Assembly: GCF_003719295.1 (NCBI RefSeq)
Contig: NZ_RFLW01000002.1
Coordinates: 672,763 to 736,762 of the forward strand
Length of the DNA: 64,000 nucleotides
Reading direction: 5' to 3'
DNA from: Haliea alexandrii
Lineage (GTDB): Bacteria > Pseudomonadota > Gammaproteobacteria > Pseudomonadales > Halieaceae
The first letter of the stretch is position 1, and every line of letters starts with the position of its first letter. A program made the translations under genes and the position numbers. The notes under the pieces are model-generated. The model saw nothing but the letters and a program-made list of their open reading frames with translations. It was not told where the DNA came from and did not search any database. Below, piece after piece: positions 22,601-32,158 of the stretch.

Positions 22601-22915
22601 TCTGTTTCCCATGCTGGTACGTTACCGCTCCGTGGAAGCCGGCAACAGCTTCTACCTTCTGTCGAGGTTCCCGGGTTTACATGCGACGGCGGCCGGGCTT
22701 ACGATGACTGCCCGCCCGAATTCGGCGCACCACATTAATTCCATGCCCCTTGAATGTCAATTTAACGACACTCAAATACGAGTGTCGAAGACCTCGCAAA
22801 TGCTCAGGTTTTCCCGGCCAGATACCGAAGATTGCGTAGTTTTTGCGTTGGTTTCCTACGAATATATGAGGTGTAAACATTTGACCTCCCCCGTCTGGCG
22901 AGCCGGGGTGGCGTC
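22601..22915. promoter_or_regulatory. Divergent intergenic region between carboxylase operon and pabB
   Basis: These about 315 nt hold no credible gene. On the reverse strand a perfect -35 TTGACA (22755-22760) is followed at 17 nt by TAATGT (22732-22737), a plausible promoter for the propionate operon with a leader of about 130 nt. A perfect inverted repeat at 22766-22787 lies 5 nt upstream of that -35. GAGGT (22868-22872) and ACCTC (22884-22888) form a weaker inverted pair near pabB, possibly by chance. No clear pabB promoter is visible. Confidence 0.6.
22766..22787. promoter_or_regulatory. Perfect inverted repeat, candidate operator of the propionate operon
   Basis: CGACACTC and GAGTGTCG are perfect 8-bp arms around a 6-nt AT-rich spacer (AAATAC). 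The dyad length and symmetry fit a dimeric regulator such as a TetR- or MerR-family protein. It sits directly upstream of the -35 hexamer of the carboxylase promoter. No regulator gene is adjacent, so the binding protein is unknown. Confidence 0.6.
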
Positions 22916-24274
22916 GTGAAACTGCATATCGACGAGCTGCCCTGGCAAGCGGATAGTGCGCCATTGTACGCGGCGTTGCGCGACCTCCCCGGCGCCGCCT
23001 GGCTGGACAGCGCACAACCCTGGGCCAGCGGCGGTCGCTATGACATCCTGGTGGCGGACCCGATTGCAGAAACGCCACAGGCCCCCGCTACCAGCGCGAC
23101 AAACAGCTGCTGGCAGCGCTACCTGCAGGCGCTGGCCGACCTGCACCGGGAGCGGTATGCGACTATCGCACCCGCCAGTCAGCGCCTGCCCTTCTGTGGC
23201 GGACTGCTGGGCTACCTGGGCTACGAGCCCGGCAACACCCTGCATGGGGTAACGCACCCCGGCGCATCCCAGCCCACCTCGCCCGCTGCCGCCATAGGCT
23301 GCTACGACTGGTGTATTGTGCAGGACCATCTATTACAGCGCTCAGCACTGGTGGCCATGCCGTGGGTTGCGGGCAGCGCGCGGGCCGACATTCGCGCCAG
23401 GCTGGCAACGGCCAATCACGCCTTGCGGCCTTTCACCCTCGGCGGCAGCTTCCAGCCCGCCATGAGTCGCAGCGATTACCACAGCGCCTTTACCCACATT
23501 CAGGACTACATTGCAGCGGGCGACTGCTACCAGGTCAACCTTGCACAACGCTTTGACGCCACCTACGACGGCGACCCTTTCACCGCCTACTGCGCCCTGC
23601 GTGAAGTGGCTGCGGCACCCTTTTCCGGCTATCTCGAGCCCGCAGCGCAACAGGCGCTGCTGTGCCTGTCACCCGAGCGCTTCATCTCCCTGCAGGGGCA
23701 ACAGGTAGAAACCCGCCCCATAAAAGGTACCCGCCCTCGCTTTGCCGATCCGGCGCGCGACCTGCAAAGCGCCACCGCATTGCGGGAAAGCCCCAAGGAC
23801 CGTGCGGAAAACCTGATGATTGTGGACCTGCTGCGCAACGACCTCGGGCGCAGCTGTGTGCCGGGCAGCATCCATGTCGAACAGCTGTTCGCACTGGAGA
23901 GCTATCCCACCGTACACCATCTGGTGAGCACTATCCGTGGCGAGCTGGCGGCCGGGCGCGGACCAATCGACCTGTTGCGCGACAGCTTTCCAGGGGGCTC
24001 CATCACCGGCGCGCCAAAACGCCGCGCCATGCAGATCATCGCCGAACTGGAACCCTGCAGCCGTGAGGCCTACTGCGGCTCACTGCTGTATGTCAGCGCC
24101 GATGGCCACATGGACAGCAACATCGCCATCCGCAGTCTGGTCGCCAATCACGGCAGCCTGCGCTGCTGGGGCGGCGGCGGCATTGTGGCCGACTCCGAGG
24201 TCGACCAGGAATACCAGGAAACCTACGACAAGGTCGGACGCTTCCTCAGCACACTGGAACAACGATTTCGTTAA
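22916..24274 (+). CDS. pabB: Aminodeoxychorismate synthase component I
   Basis: PabB aminates chorismate to 4-amino-4-deoxychorismate for folate synthesis, using ammonia from the glutaminase PabA. The 452-residue protein shows the chorismate-utilising fold. The motif PIKGT (in ETRPIKGTRPR), with the PabB-type lysine instead of the alanine of TrpE, separates it from anthranilate synthase. Other blocks are IQDYIAAGDCYQVNLAQRF, SPKDRAENLMIVDLLRNDLG, FPGGSITGAPKRRAM and GGGGIVADSEVDQEYQET. It starts with GTG at 22916 and has only a weak G-rich ribosome site. Confidence 0.93.
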   Translation: MKLHIDELPWQADSAPLYAALRDLPGAAWLDSAQPWASGGRYDILVADPIAETPQAPATSATNSCWQRYLQALADLHRERYATIAPASQRLPFCGGLLGYLGYEPGNTLHGVTHPGASQPTSPAAAIGCYDWCIVQDHLLQRSALVAMPWVAGSARADIRARLATANHALRPFTLGGSFQPAMSRSDYHSAFTHIQDYIAAGDCYQVNLAQRFDATYDGDPFTAYCALREVAAAPFSGYLEPAAQQALLCLSPERFISLQGQQVETRPIKGTRPRFADPARDLQSATALRESPKDRAENLMIVDLLRNDLGRSCVPGSIHVEQLFALESYPTVHHLVSTIRGELAAGRGPIDLLRDSFPGGSITGAPKRRAMQIIAELEPCSREAYCGSLLYVSADGHMDSNIAIRSLVANHGSLRCWGGGGIVADSEVDQEYQETYDKVGRFLSTLEQRFR

Positions 24275-24278
24275 CGGT

Positions 24279-24328
24279 GTTGGCAGCATGCACGCTGCCA
24301 TCAAGCCCCGTGGATGGGTTCTCGACGA
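24279..24328 (+). repeat. REP-like element, copy 1
   Basis: This 50-nt unit begins GTTGGCAGCATG, contains an internal hairpin (GGCAGC ... GCTGCC, 24282-24298), and ends GGATGGGTTCTCGACGA. It starts 5 nt after the pabB stop codon and is about 80 percent identical by eye to copy 2 at 24380. Confidence 0.8.
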
Positions 24329-24355
24329 TTCAAACAGGCCTCGCGGGGGCGCGTG

Positions 24356-24453
24356 TGCCCGTGTGGGGTATGCAGGACCGTTGGCAGCATGGATGCTGCC
24401 ATCGAGCCCCCATGGATGGGTTCACGGCGAGTCCAGCATACCCCACACGGGCA
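24356..24453. repeat. REP-like element, copy 2 framed by 18-nt perfect inverted repeats
   Basis: An 18-nt arm at 24356-24373 (TGCCCGTGTGGGGTATGC) is repeated as its exact reverse complement at 24436-24453. Between the arms lies the second 51-nt unit (24380-24430, GTTGGCAGCATGGATGCTGC...), which has its own GGCAGCAT/ATGCTGCC hairpin. The arrangement is typical of intergenic palindromic elements and could fold into a large cruciform. Short reading frames crossing it are not coding. It may also act as a 3' end structure between convergent pabB and thrH. Confidence 0.85.
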
Positions 24454-24483
24454 TGCGCGCCCTACCCACCCAAGCCACCAGCA

Positions 24484-25101
24484 TCAAACACTCAACGCCC
24501 GCGCACTAGCCTCAACAAACGCCTGCTTCAATGACGGAAAGTCATGCAGCGCCTTGAACTGCGGAAATTCGTCAATCACATTCTGCGGCGCGTGGAACAG
24601 CAGACCGACATCCGCCTCTGCCAACATGGTGGTGTCATTGTAGGAATCCCCCGCCGCGATAATGCGGTAATGCAGACTGTGCAGGGCCTGCACCGAAGCC
24701 CGCTTGGGATCCTTCTGCCGCAGCTTGTAGTCCACCACCCTGCCCGACTCATCCACTTCAAGACGGTGACAGAGCAACGTGGGCCAGCCCAACTGGCGCA
24801 TCAGCGGCGCCGAGAATTCATAGAACGTGTCCGACAGGATGATCACCTGAAACCGCTCGCGCAGCCAGTTGAGGAACTCGGCGGCACCCGGCAGCGGTTC
24901 CAGCGTGGCAATCACCGCCTGGATATCGTCGATCTTCAGGCCGTGCTCATCCAGCAGGCGCAGGCGCTGTTTCATCAGCACATCGTAGTCGGGGATGTCG
25001 CGGGTGGTGGCGCGCAGGGCGTCAATGCCGGTTTTTTCCGCAAACGCAATCCAGATTTCGGGGATGAGCACCCCTTCCAGGTCAAGGCAGGCCAGTTCCA
25101 C
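24484..25101 (-). CDS. thrH: Bifunctional phosphoserine phosphatase / homoserine phosphotransferase ThrH
   Basis: ThrH, first characterised in Pseudomonas, is a HAD-superfamily enzyme that dephosphorylates phosphoserine and can pass the phosphate to homoserine. The first HAD motif is DLEGVL, with the Glu that marks ThrH in place of the second Asp. The sequence then follows the family closely: EIWIAFAEKTGIDAL, TRDIPDYDVLMKQRL, a VIILSDTFYEFSAPLM motif II, LRQKDPKR, and AAGDSYNDTTML as the acidic metal motif. At 205 residues it has the usual length. It is convergent with pabB across the repeat cluster. Confidence 0.95.
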   Translation of the reverse strand: MELACLDLEGVLIPEIWIAFAEKTGIDALRATTRDIPDYDVLMKQRLRLLDEHGLKIDDIQAVIATLEPLPGAAEFLNWLRERFQVIILSDTFYEFSAPLMRQLGWPTLLCHRLEVDESGRVVDYKLRQKDPKRASVQALHSLHYRIIAAGDSYNDTTMLAEADVGLLFHAPQNVIDEFPQFKALHDFPSLKQAFVEASARALSV

Positions 25102-25184
25102 GCGGTATACTCCAAGAGGCTTTCAGGAAGCGGCCCAATCTACCCAAGCACCGCACGGGCCACAAGCGCAACGGGCACAAAAAA

Positions 25185-26206
<1,022 letters not shown>

Positions 26207-26288
26207 GGAGCTTATACAGAATAGTAGTTAAAGCTGGCTGTTGCCAAGAGCAATGGAATAACAGACCCGTGGAATAAGACACCGCAGG

Positions 26289-27188
26289 CTAGCGGTTGGC
26301 AACACCGTGTGGCACATGGCCGGTGGCAATGTGCGGACTGGCGAGCTGGCAGTGCGTCTCCTGATCGTCAAAAAACACATCCGCCTGGTAGGCGCGCAGG
26401 AACTCGGTCTTGTTCAGGCCACCGAGAAAGATGGACTCATCAATACGAATATTCCAGGCGCGTAGCGTGCGTATGACGCGTTCATGCGCCGGCGCCGAGC
26501 GCGCAGTCACCAGCGCCGTGCGTATGGGTGCCTCACTGGCGGGAAACGCCTGCTGCAAACGATGCAGGGCCGCGAGAAAGGGTTGAAACGGCCCGCCACT
26601 CAACGGTGTGCGCGCGGCTGCGCGTTCGCTGGCAGTGAAGGCTTCCAGCCCCTGCGACTTGTAGACCTGTTCGGCCTCATCGGAAAACACCACGGCATCG
26701 CCGTCAAAGGCGAAGCGCAGCTGGTCGGTGCCTGAATTGCCGCTCTTGTTGGACACCAGCGTGGCCGCGGCCACCCCACAGGCGAGCGCATAGCGCACAT
26801 CCTCGGCTTCGTTGGAAAGAAACAGCTGGCACCCGAAGGCATTGATATAGCGCCAGGGGCTTTCACCGCCACAAAAGGCCGCCCGGGTGATCGGTAGCTC
26901 GTAGTGCTGGATGGAGTTGAACACGCGCAGGCCGGTGTCGGCACTGTTGCGCGACAGCAACACCACTTCCACGCCCACACTGTCGCCCAGCAGCGAATTC
27001 AACCGCAGCATTTTCTGCACCAGCGGGAAGGCCTCGCCGGGTGCCAGCGGCTCTTCTTCGTGAGCGATCTGGTATTCGGAATAGGCCTTCAGGCCGTCCT
27101 GTTCGAACACCTGATGGCTGGCATCCAGGTCGAACAGCGCGCGCGAAGAAATCGCGATAACCAGCTTGTTGGGGGTTTCATCTGCCAT
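26289..27188 (-). CDS. Cytosolic 5'-nucleotidase (NT5C1-like family)
   Basis: This 299-residue protein belongs to the 5'-nucleotidase family related to animal cytosolic 5'-nucleotidase I, which dephosphorylates nucleoside monophosphates through a HAD-type Asp. The nucleophile region is ISSRALFDLDASHQVFE (residues 13-29). SRNSADTGLRVFNSIQHY, ITRAAFCGGESPWRYI, HLFLSNEAEDV-like and DVFFDDQETHC segments follow, the last as the metal-binding acidic motif. Substrate preference cannot be read. It lies about 130 nt upstream of cysB on the same strand. Confidence 0.88.
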   Translation of the reverse strand: MADETPNKLVIAISSRALFDLDASHQVFEQDGLKAYSEYQIAHEEEPLAPGEAFPLVQKMLRLNSLLGDSVGVEVVLLSRNSADTGLRVFNSIQHYELPITRAAFCGGESPWRYINAFGCQLFLSNEAEDVRYALACGVAAATLVSNKSGNSGTDQLRFAFDGDAVVFSDEAEQVYKSQGLEAFTASERAAARTPLSGGPFQPFLAALHRLQQAFPASEAPIRTALVTARSAPAHERVIRTLRAWNIRIDESIFLGGLNKTEFLRAYQADVFFDDQETHCQLASPHIATGHVPHGVANR

Positions 27189-27271
27189 GGATGGCAGTGT
27201 AACCGCAACCCTCCTGCGCGCCTAGCGGCCATAACACGGGATGCCGGGGCGCGCCGAGAGGCCGCTGCAGC

Positions 27272-28621
27272 TCAGGCCTCCGGTGCAGGCTGACCGTCGA
27301 AATAGGCCCGGCTGATGCGAAACACCAGCGGCGCCAGCAGGATCAGCGCAATCAGGTTGGGGATGGCCATGAAGGCGTTGAGGGTGTCGGCAATCAACCA
27401 GACCAGCTCGAGATCGATCAGCGTACCCACCGGAATGGCCAGCACCCACAGCAGCCGAAAAGGCAGGCTGGCACGAATGCCAAACAGGAATACCGCGCAA
27501 CGCTCGCCATAGAATGACCAGCCAATCATGGTGGTGAAGGCGAACAGGCAGAGCCCCAGGGTCACCACGTATTCACCCCCGGGCATGCCTTGGGCAAACG
27601 CCATGGAGGTCAGGCTGGCGCCACTGACACCGGTGGGCAGTACATCCATGATAACGATGACCAGCCCGGTCATGGTGCAGACGATAAGCGTGTCGATGAA
27701 CGTACCCAGCATGGCGATCATGCCCTGCTGCACCGGCTGACTGGTCTGCGCCGCCGCGTGCGCGATGGGCGCGCTGCCGAGGCCTGCCTCGTTGGAAAAA
27801 ATGCCGCGCGCAACACCAAAGCGAATCGCGGCCCACACCGTCGCCCCGGCAAAGCCCCCCGCTGCGGCCGAGCCACTGAAGGCTGCGTTGACGATGGTGA
27901 CTACTGCCGCTGGAATCGCCGTAACGTGGGTGACCAGTACCAGCACCCCCATGAGGATGTAACCCAGTGCCATCATCGGTACCAGCCAGCTCGCGACGCG
28001 CGCAATCCGCTTCACACCGCCAAGAATCACCGCGGCGACCAGGCCCATCAGCACCAGTCCGGTTGCCAGTGGTGGCACCGCGAGAAAGTCCTCAAGAACC
28101 TGCGCCACCGAGTTGGACTGCACGGTGTTGGCAATACCAAAGCCCGCCAGGGTACCGAAAATCGCAAAGGCCCAGGCCAGCCAGTGCCAGCGCTGGTGCA
28201 GCCCATTGCGAATATAGTACATGGGCCCACCACTGTAGTTCCCCGCTGCGTCCTGCTCCCGGAACCGCACAGCGCAGACTGCCTCGGCGTATTTGGTTGC
28301 CATACCCACCAGCGCCGTAATCCACATCCAGAACAGGGCACCCGGGCCACCGAGCACCAGTGCAGTGGCGACCCCGGCGATATTGCCGGTACCGATGGTT
28401 GCCGAGAGTGAGGTCATGAGTGCGCTGAAGGGAGAAATATCACCCTGCCCCTGCCCTCCCCGGCCGCTGAGAAGAAGGCGGAATGCGCGGGGGATATTGC
28501 GCAGGGTGAGAAAGCGCAAGCCTATGCTCAGATAGAGGCCAGTGCCCAGCAGGAGAACCAGCATCACGGGGCCCCAGGCCCAGCCATTGATTGTGGTGAC
28601 GAATTCGCCGAATGCCTGCAT
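27272..28621 (-). CDS. Alanine/glycine:cation symporter (AGCS family)
   Basis: This 449-residue inner-membrane protein is a sodium- or proton-coupled amino acid carrier. It has about 10-11 hydrophobic segments. Family blocks include GPGALFWMWITALVGMATKY, with the diagnostic TALxGMATKYAE, SLSATIGTGNIAGVATALV, GGPMYYIRNGL, and FSNEAGLGSAPIAHAAAQT in the fifth-sixth membrane region. Alanine or glycine is the usual substrate. It is 18 nt downstream of the desulfhydrase-like gene on the same strand, so it is likely part of the yajC-dcyD transcript. Confidence 0.92.
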   Translation of the reverse strand: MQAFGEFVTTINGWAWGPVMLVLLLGTGLYLSIGLRFLTLRNIPRAFRLLLSGRGGQGQGDISPFSALMTSLSATIGTGNIAGVATALVLGGPGALFWMWITALVGMATKYAEAVCAVRFREQDAAGNYSGGPMYYIRNGLHQRWHWLAWAFAIFGTLAGFGIANTVQSNSVAQVLEDFLAVPPLATGLVLMGLVAAVILGGVKRIARVASWLVPMMALGYILMGVLVLVTHVTAIPAAVVTIVNAAFSGSAAAGGFAGATVWAAIRFGVARGIFSNEAGLGSAPIAHAAAQTSQPVQQGMIAMLGTFIDTLIVCTMTGLVIVIMDVLPTGVSGASLTSMAFAQGMPGGEYVVTLGLCLFAFTTMIGWSFYGERCAVFLFGIRASLPFRLLWVLAIPVGTLIDLELVWLIADTLNAFMAIPNLIALILLAPLVFRISRAYFDGQPAPEA

Positions 28622-28639
28622 GATTACTATGACCCTGAA

Positions 28640-29656
28640 TTAACCGCTGGCGGCGGTGTGTAAGAAACCGAACTGGTCCGCCTGCGGGAACACACCGAAT
28701 ACGCCCCCGGAGTGCAGAAATACAATATCGCGCTGATCGTCGAAACGGCCCGTCGGCAGCTCTTGAGCGAGCCCATGGAAGGCCTTGCCGGTGTACACCG
28801 GATCGAGCAATACGCCTTCCAGTGCCGCCAGGTCTGCGATAACCCGCAATACCTCAGGGCTCGCCACACCGTAGCCCGCACCGACGTACCCATCGATCAC
28901 ACGCGGTGTCACCGTTGCTGCGGGTTGGCCGGGGAAACGGCTGCGCCAGTCCGCTACATCCGTCGCGACCTTATTGAGGAAATACGCCTCATCGTCACAG
29001 ACGTTGACGCCCCAGACCGTAAGCGGCAGAGCGTGCAGGGCCGTGCCCAGGGTGAGGCCCGCCTGGGTGCCGCCGGAACCCGTGGCGGTCACCAGGTGAG
29101 CCGACTCGATATCGGCTTGGGCAAGGTCCTCGCGCAGTTCCTCACAGGCGGCAATGTAGCCCCAGATACCGAGGCCATCGCTGCCGCCGGTGGGAATAAT
29201 CAGCGCCTTTCTACCCAACCCTGCGTAGTGCGCTCGCCAGCTTTCAAGCAAGGCGGGCAGTTCAGCAACATAGTGGCTCTTGGGGTAGCAATTGATGGTG
29301 GCACCGGCCAACTGACCGAGCAGGTAGTTGCCCTGACCCGTGAACGGCGTGTCTCCACGCAGCACGAGGTGTGCCGAGAGGCCGGCCTGTGCCGCGGCAA
29401 AAGCCGTTGCGCGACAATGGTTGCTTTGCAGACCACCGCAGGTGATCAGCGTGTCGTAGCCTTCGGCGAGCGCATGCGCAATGATAAATTCGAGTTTGCG
29501 CACCTTGTTGCCGCTCAACAGACAACCCGTCAGGTCATCGCGCTTGATCCAGAGGCGCTTGCCACAGCCCCAGCGCTCAGTGGCCCGGGGCAAGTACTGC
29601 AGGGGCGTGGGGCGCTGGGCCAGCGCAATCCTTGGCGGCAGCGCAAGCCCTTTCAT
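28640..29656 (-). CDS. PLP-dependent D-cysteine desulfhydrase / ACC deaminase family enzyme
   Basis: This 338-residue fold-type II PLP enzyme would eliminate sulfide and ammonia from D-cysteine or deaminate 1-aminocyclopropane-1-carboxylate. The Schiff-base lysine is Lys51 in LLSGNKVRKLEF. TCGGLQSNHCRATA binds the substrate carboxylate and TGSGGTQAGLTLG binds the phosphate. DPVYTGKAFHGL and FLHSGGVFGVF follow at the C-terminus. Desulfhydrase activity is favoured because these residues are general to both activities and cysteine/cystine genes occur nearby, but this is inference. Its ATG overlaps the yajC stop (TAATG). Confidence 0.88.
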   Translation of the reverse strand: MKGLALPPRIALAQRPTPLQYLPRATERWGCGKRLWIKRDDLTGCLLSGNKVRKLEFIIAHALAEGYDTLITCGGLQSNHCRATAFAAAQAGLSAHLVLRGDTPFTGQGNYLLGQLAGATINCYPKSHYVAELPALLESWRAHYAGLGRKALIIPTGGSDGLGIWGYIAACEELREDLAQADIESAHLVTATGSGGTQAGLTLGTALHALPLTVWGVNVCDDEAYFLNKVATDVADWRSRFPGQPAATVTPRVIDGYVGAGYGVASPEVLRVIADLAALEGVLLDPVYTGKAFHGLAQELPTGRFDDQRDIVFLHSGGVFGVFPQADQFGFLHTAASG

Positions 29657-29991
29657 TAGCCGATGGACTTGAGTGTTCCTTTCGGCAACACCGCGTGGAT
29701 ATGGATGCGCTGGAACTTCATGTCGACATTATTCGCCACGTTCAAGACCACATAGTTGTCGTCGAGCCCGGTGATGCGGCCGAGGATTCCAGAGCTGGTC
29801 ACCACTTCGTCGCCCTTGCCGAGCGCGGCCACCATCTGCGCATGCTCTTTCTGCCGCTTGCGCTGTGGGCGGATGGCGATGAAGTAGAACAGCGCGAACA
29901 GCCCCACCAGAAATACAATCTGGAAGATCTCGCCGCCACCCTGGGCGCCACCCTGGGCTTGGGCGTGAGCACTGGCAATGAACAAACTCAT
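29656..29991 (-). CDS. yajC: Preprotein translocase accessory subunit YajC
   Basis: YajC is a small inner-membrane protein associated with SecDF. The 111-residue protein has a short Gln/Gly/Ala-rich periplasmic start (AHAQAQGGAQGGGE), one transmembrane helix (IFQIVFLVGLFALFYFIAI), then the hallmark RPQRKRQKEH and a small beta domain with GDEVVTSSGILGRI. The ATG at 29991 has AAGGAG 6 nt upstream. Normally it lies between tgt and secD; here neither is present, and the downstream partner is an amino acid enzyme overlapping by 1 nt. Confidence 0.95.
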   Translation of the reverse strand: MSLFIASAHAQAQGGAQGGGEIFQIVFLVGLFALFYFIAIRPQRKRQKEHAQMVAALGKGDEVVTSSGILGRITGLDDNYVVLNVANNVDMKFQRIHIHAVLPKGTLKSIG

Positions 29992-30096
29992 GACAACTCC
30001 TTGCAGCCTGCGCCGACTGGCGCGAGCGGTAACGGGGGGAAAATAACAGGCGCCAAATGTACAGCGAAACCCTCGTTGCTGCAATCTGGCGGGCAG

Positions 30097-30252
30097 TCAG
30101 GACTGCAGGTCGAGGTCGTACACCATGATTTGTGGCGCGTGATCGGAAAAACGCTCGGCCATATGGGCGTCCTGCTGCGCCAACCAGTCGTGAAATCCCT
30201 TGCGCGCGGCGCCGCGGATGCCGTTGGTATTGCCGGTTAAAGTGGTCGCCAC
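30097..30252 (-). pseudogene. Internally deleted remnant of an exodeoxyribonuclease III (Xth/ExoA) gene
   Basis: The 51-codon frame starts with GTG at 30252 and ends with TGA. Its first 29 codons read like the start of exonuclease III proteins (GNTNGIRGAARKGFHDWLAQ, compare the NGIRAAARKGF block of that family). Its last 18 codons read like the end (RFSDHAPQIMVYDLDL), with the catalytic SDHAP motif that normally lies about 220 residues later. The central catalytic core is missing, so this is a deletion relic. It is too short for standard gene calling. It lies about 105 nt upstream of yajC. Confidence 0.75.
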
Positions 30253-30451
30253 TGCGTGTCCCCGCTGTCAGGTCCATGAGCATTGGCGCGAGGTACCTGC
30301 ACCGGGCAAAGCGCGCCAGTGTAGCGGAATGCACCGGCGCCGTTCAATTCGCCACAGGCCGCCGGCAATACTGCCCCTGCCATCGCCGCTTGTGTATCAT
30401 GCCCCGACTTCAACCCGTATCCCTGACGACGACTGGAGACTACTGACCGCC

Positions 30452-32158
30452 ATGAATGATGTCGCCGCCCTCAGCGCGAACCTGCGCGCCGCCGCCGAAC
30501 AACTGACTGCTCCCGGAGCGCCCTTCGAACTCAAAGACTGCACCATCAATGGTGTCGCCATGCGCTGCTACGCCAATGCACCCGCCACCCTGCGCGACGC
30601 GCTGGATGCCGGTCGTGCCCATGGTGACAAGACCGCAATCACCTACGAGGATGAACGCTACACGTTCACGGAATTCTTTGCCGCGGCCGACCGCTTTGCA
30701 CACTATCTGGTGCACCAGGCGGGCATACGCAAGGGGGACCGGGTTGCCATCGCCATGCGCAACTACCCGGAGTGGATGTTCGCATTTGTCGGCATTCAGG
30801 CAACGGGCGCGATCGTTGTCCCGCTCAACAGCTGGGGGCGCGCGGAAGAGCTGGGCTATGCATTGAACGACGCCGGGGCGCGGCTGGTCGTCTGCGACCT
30901 TGAGCGCCACACGCTGGTGCGTGCGCAGCTCGCCGAGCTGGACTGCCAGGCGGTGGTGGTGCGCAGCGGTTCCGCAGACATCGCGCCGGCAACGCGCTGG
31001 GAGGCGACCCAGGAAAGCCCGGCACAGGCGCCAGAGGTGGCGCTGGATAGCGAAGACCTGGCAATGATCATGTACACCTCGGGCACCACCGGCAAACCGA
31101 AGGGTGCGGCTTCAACCCACGCCGCCATCTGCCAGGCACTGCAGAACTTCGAGCTGATGGCCTACGTATCAGCCATGACCAACCCCGAAGTCATCGGCAA
31201 GATGATGGGGTCGGGCTTTGAGCCCTGCACCCTGCTTGCGGTGCCGCTGTTTCATGTGTCCGGCTGCTACGCCATTTTCCTGCTCAACCTGCGCGGCGGT
31301 CGTAAAACCAGCATTCTCTACAAATGGGATCCAGAAGAGGCGCTCAAGGTCATTGAGCGCGAGCGCATTACCGTTTTCACCGGTGTGCCGGCCATGACGA
31401 TTGCCATGCTCGAATCACCAGCCTTTGAGCGTGCCGACACGCGCAGCCTGTTCTCACTCGGTGCGGGTGGCGCGGCCTGCCCGCCACACTTGAAAGATCT
31501 CATTTACCGCAAGGTTCCCGATGCCTACCCGGGTACGGGTTACGGCATGACCGAAACCAATGCGACTGGCAGCAGCTGTACCGGCGAAGCGTACCGCCTG
31601 CAACCGACGGCGGCGGGCACCATTTCCCCCATCGTCGATATGCAGAGTGTAGACCCGGAGGGCAATGTACTGCCGGCCGGGCAGCCCGGCGAGCTGATGG
31701 TGCGCAGCCCGACCAATGCGCGGGAATACTGGAACCTGCCCAAACCCACCGCGGAAACGTTTGTCGATGGCTGGGTGAAAACCGGCGATATCGGTTTTGT
31801 GGACGAATACGGTTTTGTTCACGTGGTTGATCGCATCAAGGACATGGTCATCCGCAATGGCGAAAACATTTACCCGGTCGAAGTGGAAGGCGTGTTGACC
31901 GCCCATCCACAGGTGATTGAAGCGTCAGTCTATGGGCTGCCCCACCCGGACCTTGGCGAGGAGCTGGCGGCCACGGTAAATGGCGCAACCGATCTTGAGG
32001 TTGACCACTTGGTGAGCTACCTGCGTGAGCACATGGCGGGCTACAAGATACCCACCCAGTGGCGCTTTACGCAGCAAGCGCTGGTGCGCAACGCCACTGG
32101 CAAACTGCTGAAACCCGATATTCGTGCCGCGCACCTGGCACAGTGGCCACACCGCTAG
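30452..32158 (+). CDS. Acyl-CoA synthetase (class I adenylate-forming enzyme)
   Basis: It would activate a carboxylic acid to its CoA thioester via an acyl-AMP. The 568-residue protein has the P-loop MYTSGTTGKPKG at residues 208-219, the A5 region GTGYGMTETNATG, the hinge region TGDIGFVDEYGFVHVVDRIKD, and the A10 catalytic lysine in VRNATGKLLK. The ATG at 30452 is chosen because upstream sequence reads as non-coding. The acid substrate is unknown; neighbours (P450, molybdenum hydroxylase, hydrolases) suggest a catabolic intermediate rather than an ordinary long-chain fatty acid. Convergent with the next gene. Confidence 0.93.
   Translation: MNDVAALSANLRAAAEQLTAPGAPFELKDCTINGVAMRCYANAPATLRDALDAGRAHGDKTAITYEDERYTFTEFFAAADRFAHYLVHQAGIRKGDRVAIAMRNYPEWMFAFVGIQATGAIVVPLNSWGRAEELGYALNDAGARLVVCDLERHTLVRAQLAELDCQAVVVRSGSADIAPATRWEATQESPAQAPEVALDSEDLAMIMYTSGTTGKPKGAASTHAAICQALQNFELMAYVSAMTNPEVIGKMMGSGFEPCTLLAVPLFHVSGCYAIFLLNLRGGRKTSILYKWDPEEALKVIERERITVFTGVPAMTIAMLESPAFERADTRSLFSLGAGGAACPPHLKDLIYRKVPDAYPGTGYGMTETNATGSSCTGEAYRLQPTAAGTISPIVDMQSVDPEGNVLPAGQPGELMVRSPTNAREYWNLPKPTAETFVDGWVKTGDIGFVDEYGFVHVVDRIKDMVIRNGENIYPVEVEGVLTAHPQVIEASVYGLPHPDLGEELAATVNGATDLEVDHLVSYLREHMAGYKIPTQWRFTQQALVRNATGKLLKPDIRAAHLAQWPHR

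Noticed and set aside
22916-24274. Anthranilate synthase component I (TrpE) instead of PabB
   Set aside because: The active-site motif is PIKGT, with the lysine characteristic of PabB, where TrpE has PIAGT. There are also no other tryptophan genes nearby.
24277-24534. Short frames across the intergenic repeat
   Set aside because: They are generated by the repeat units and palindromes and have no ribosome sites or family similarity.
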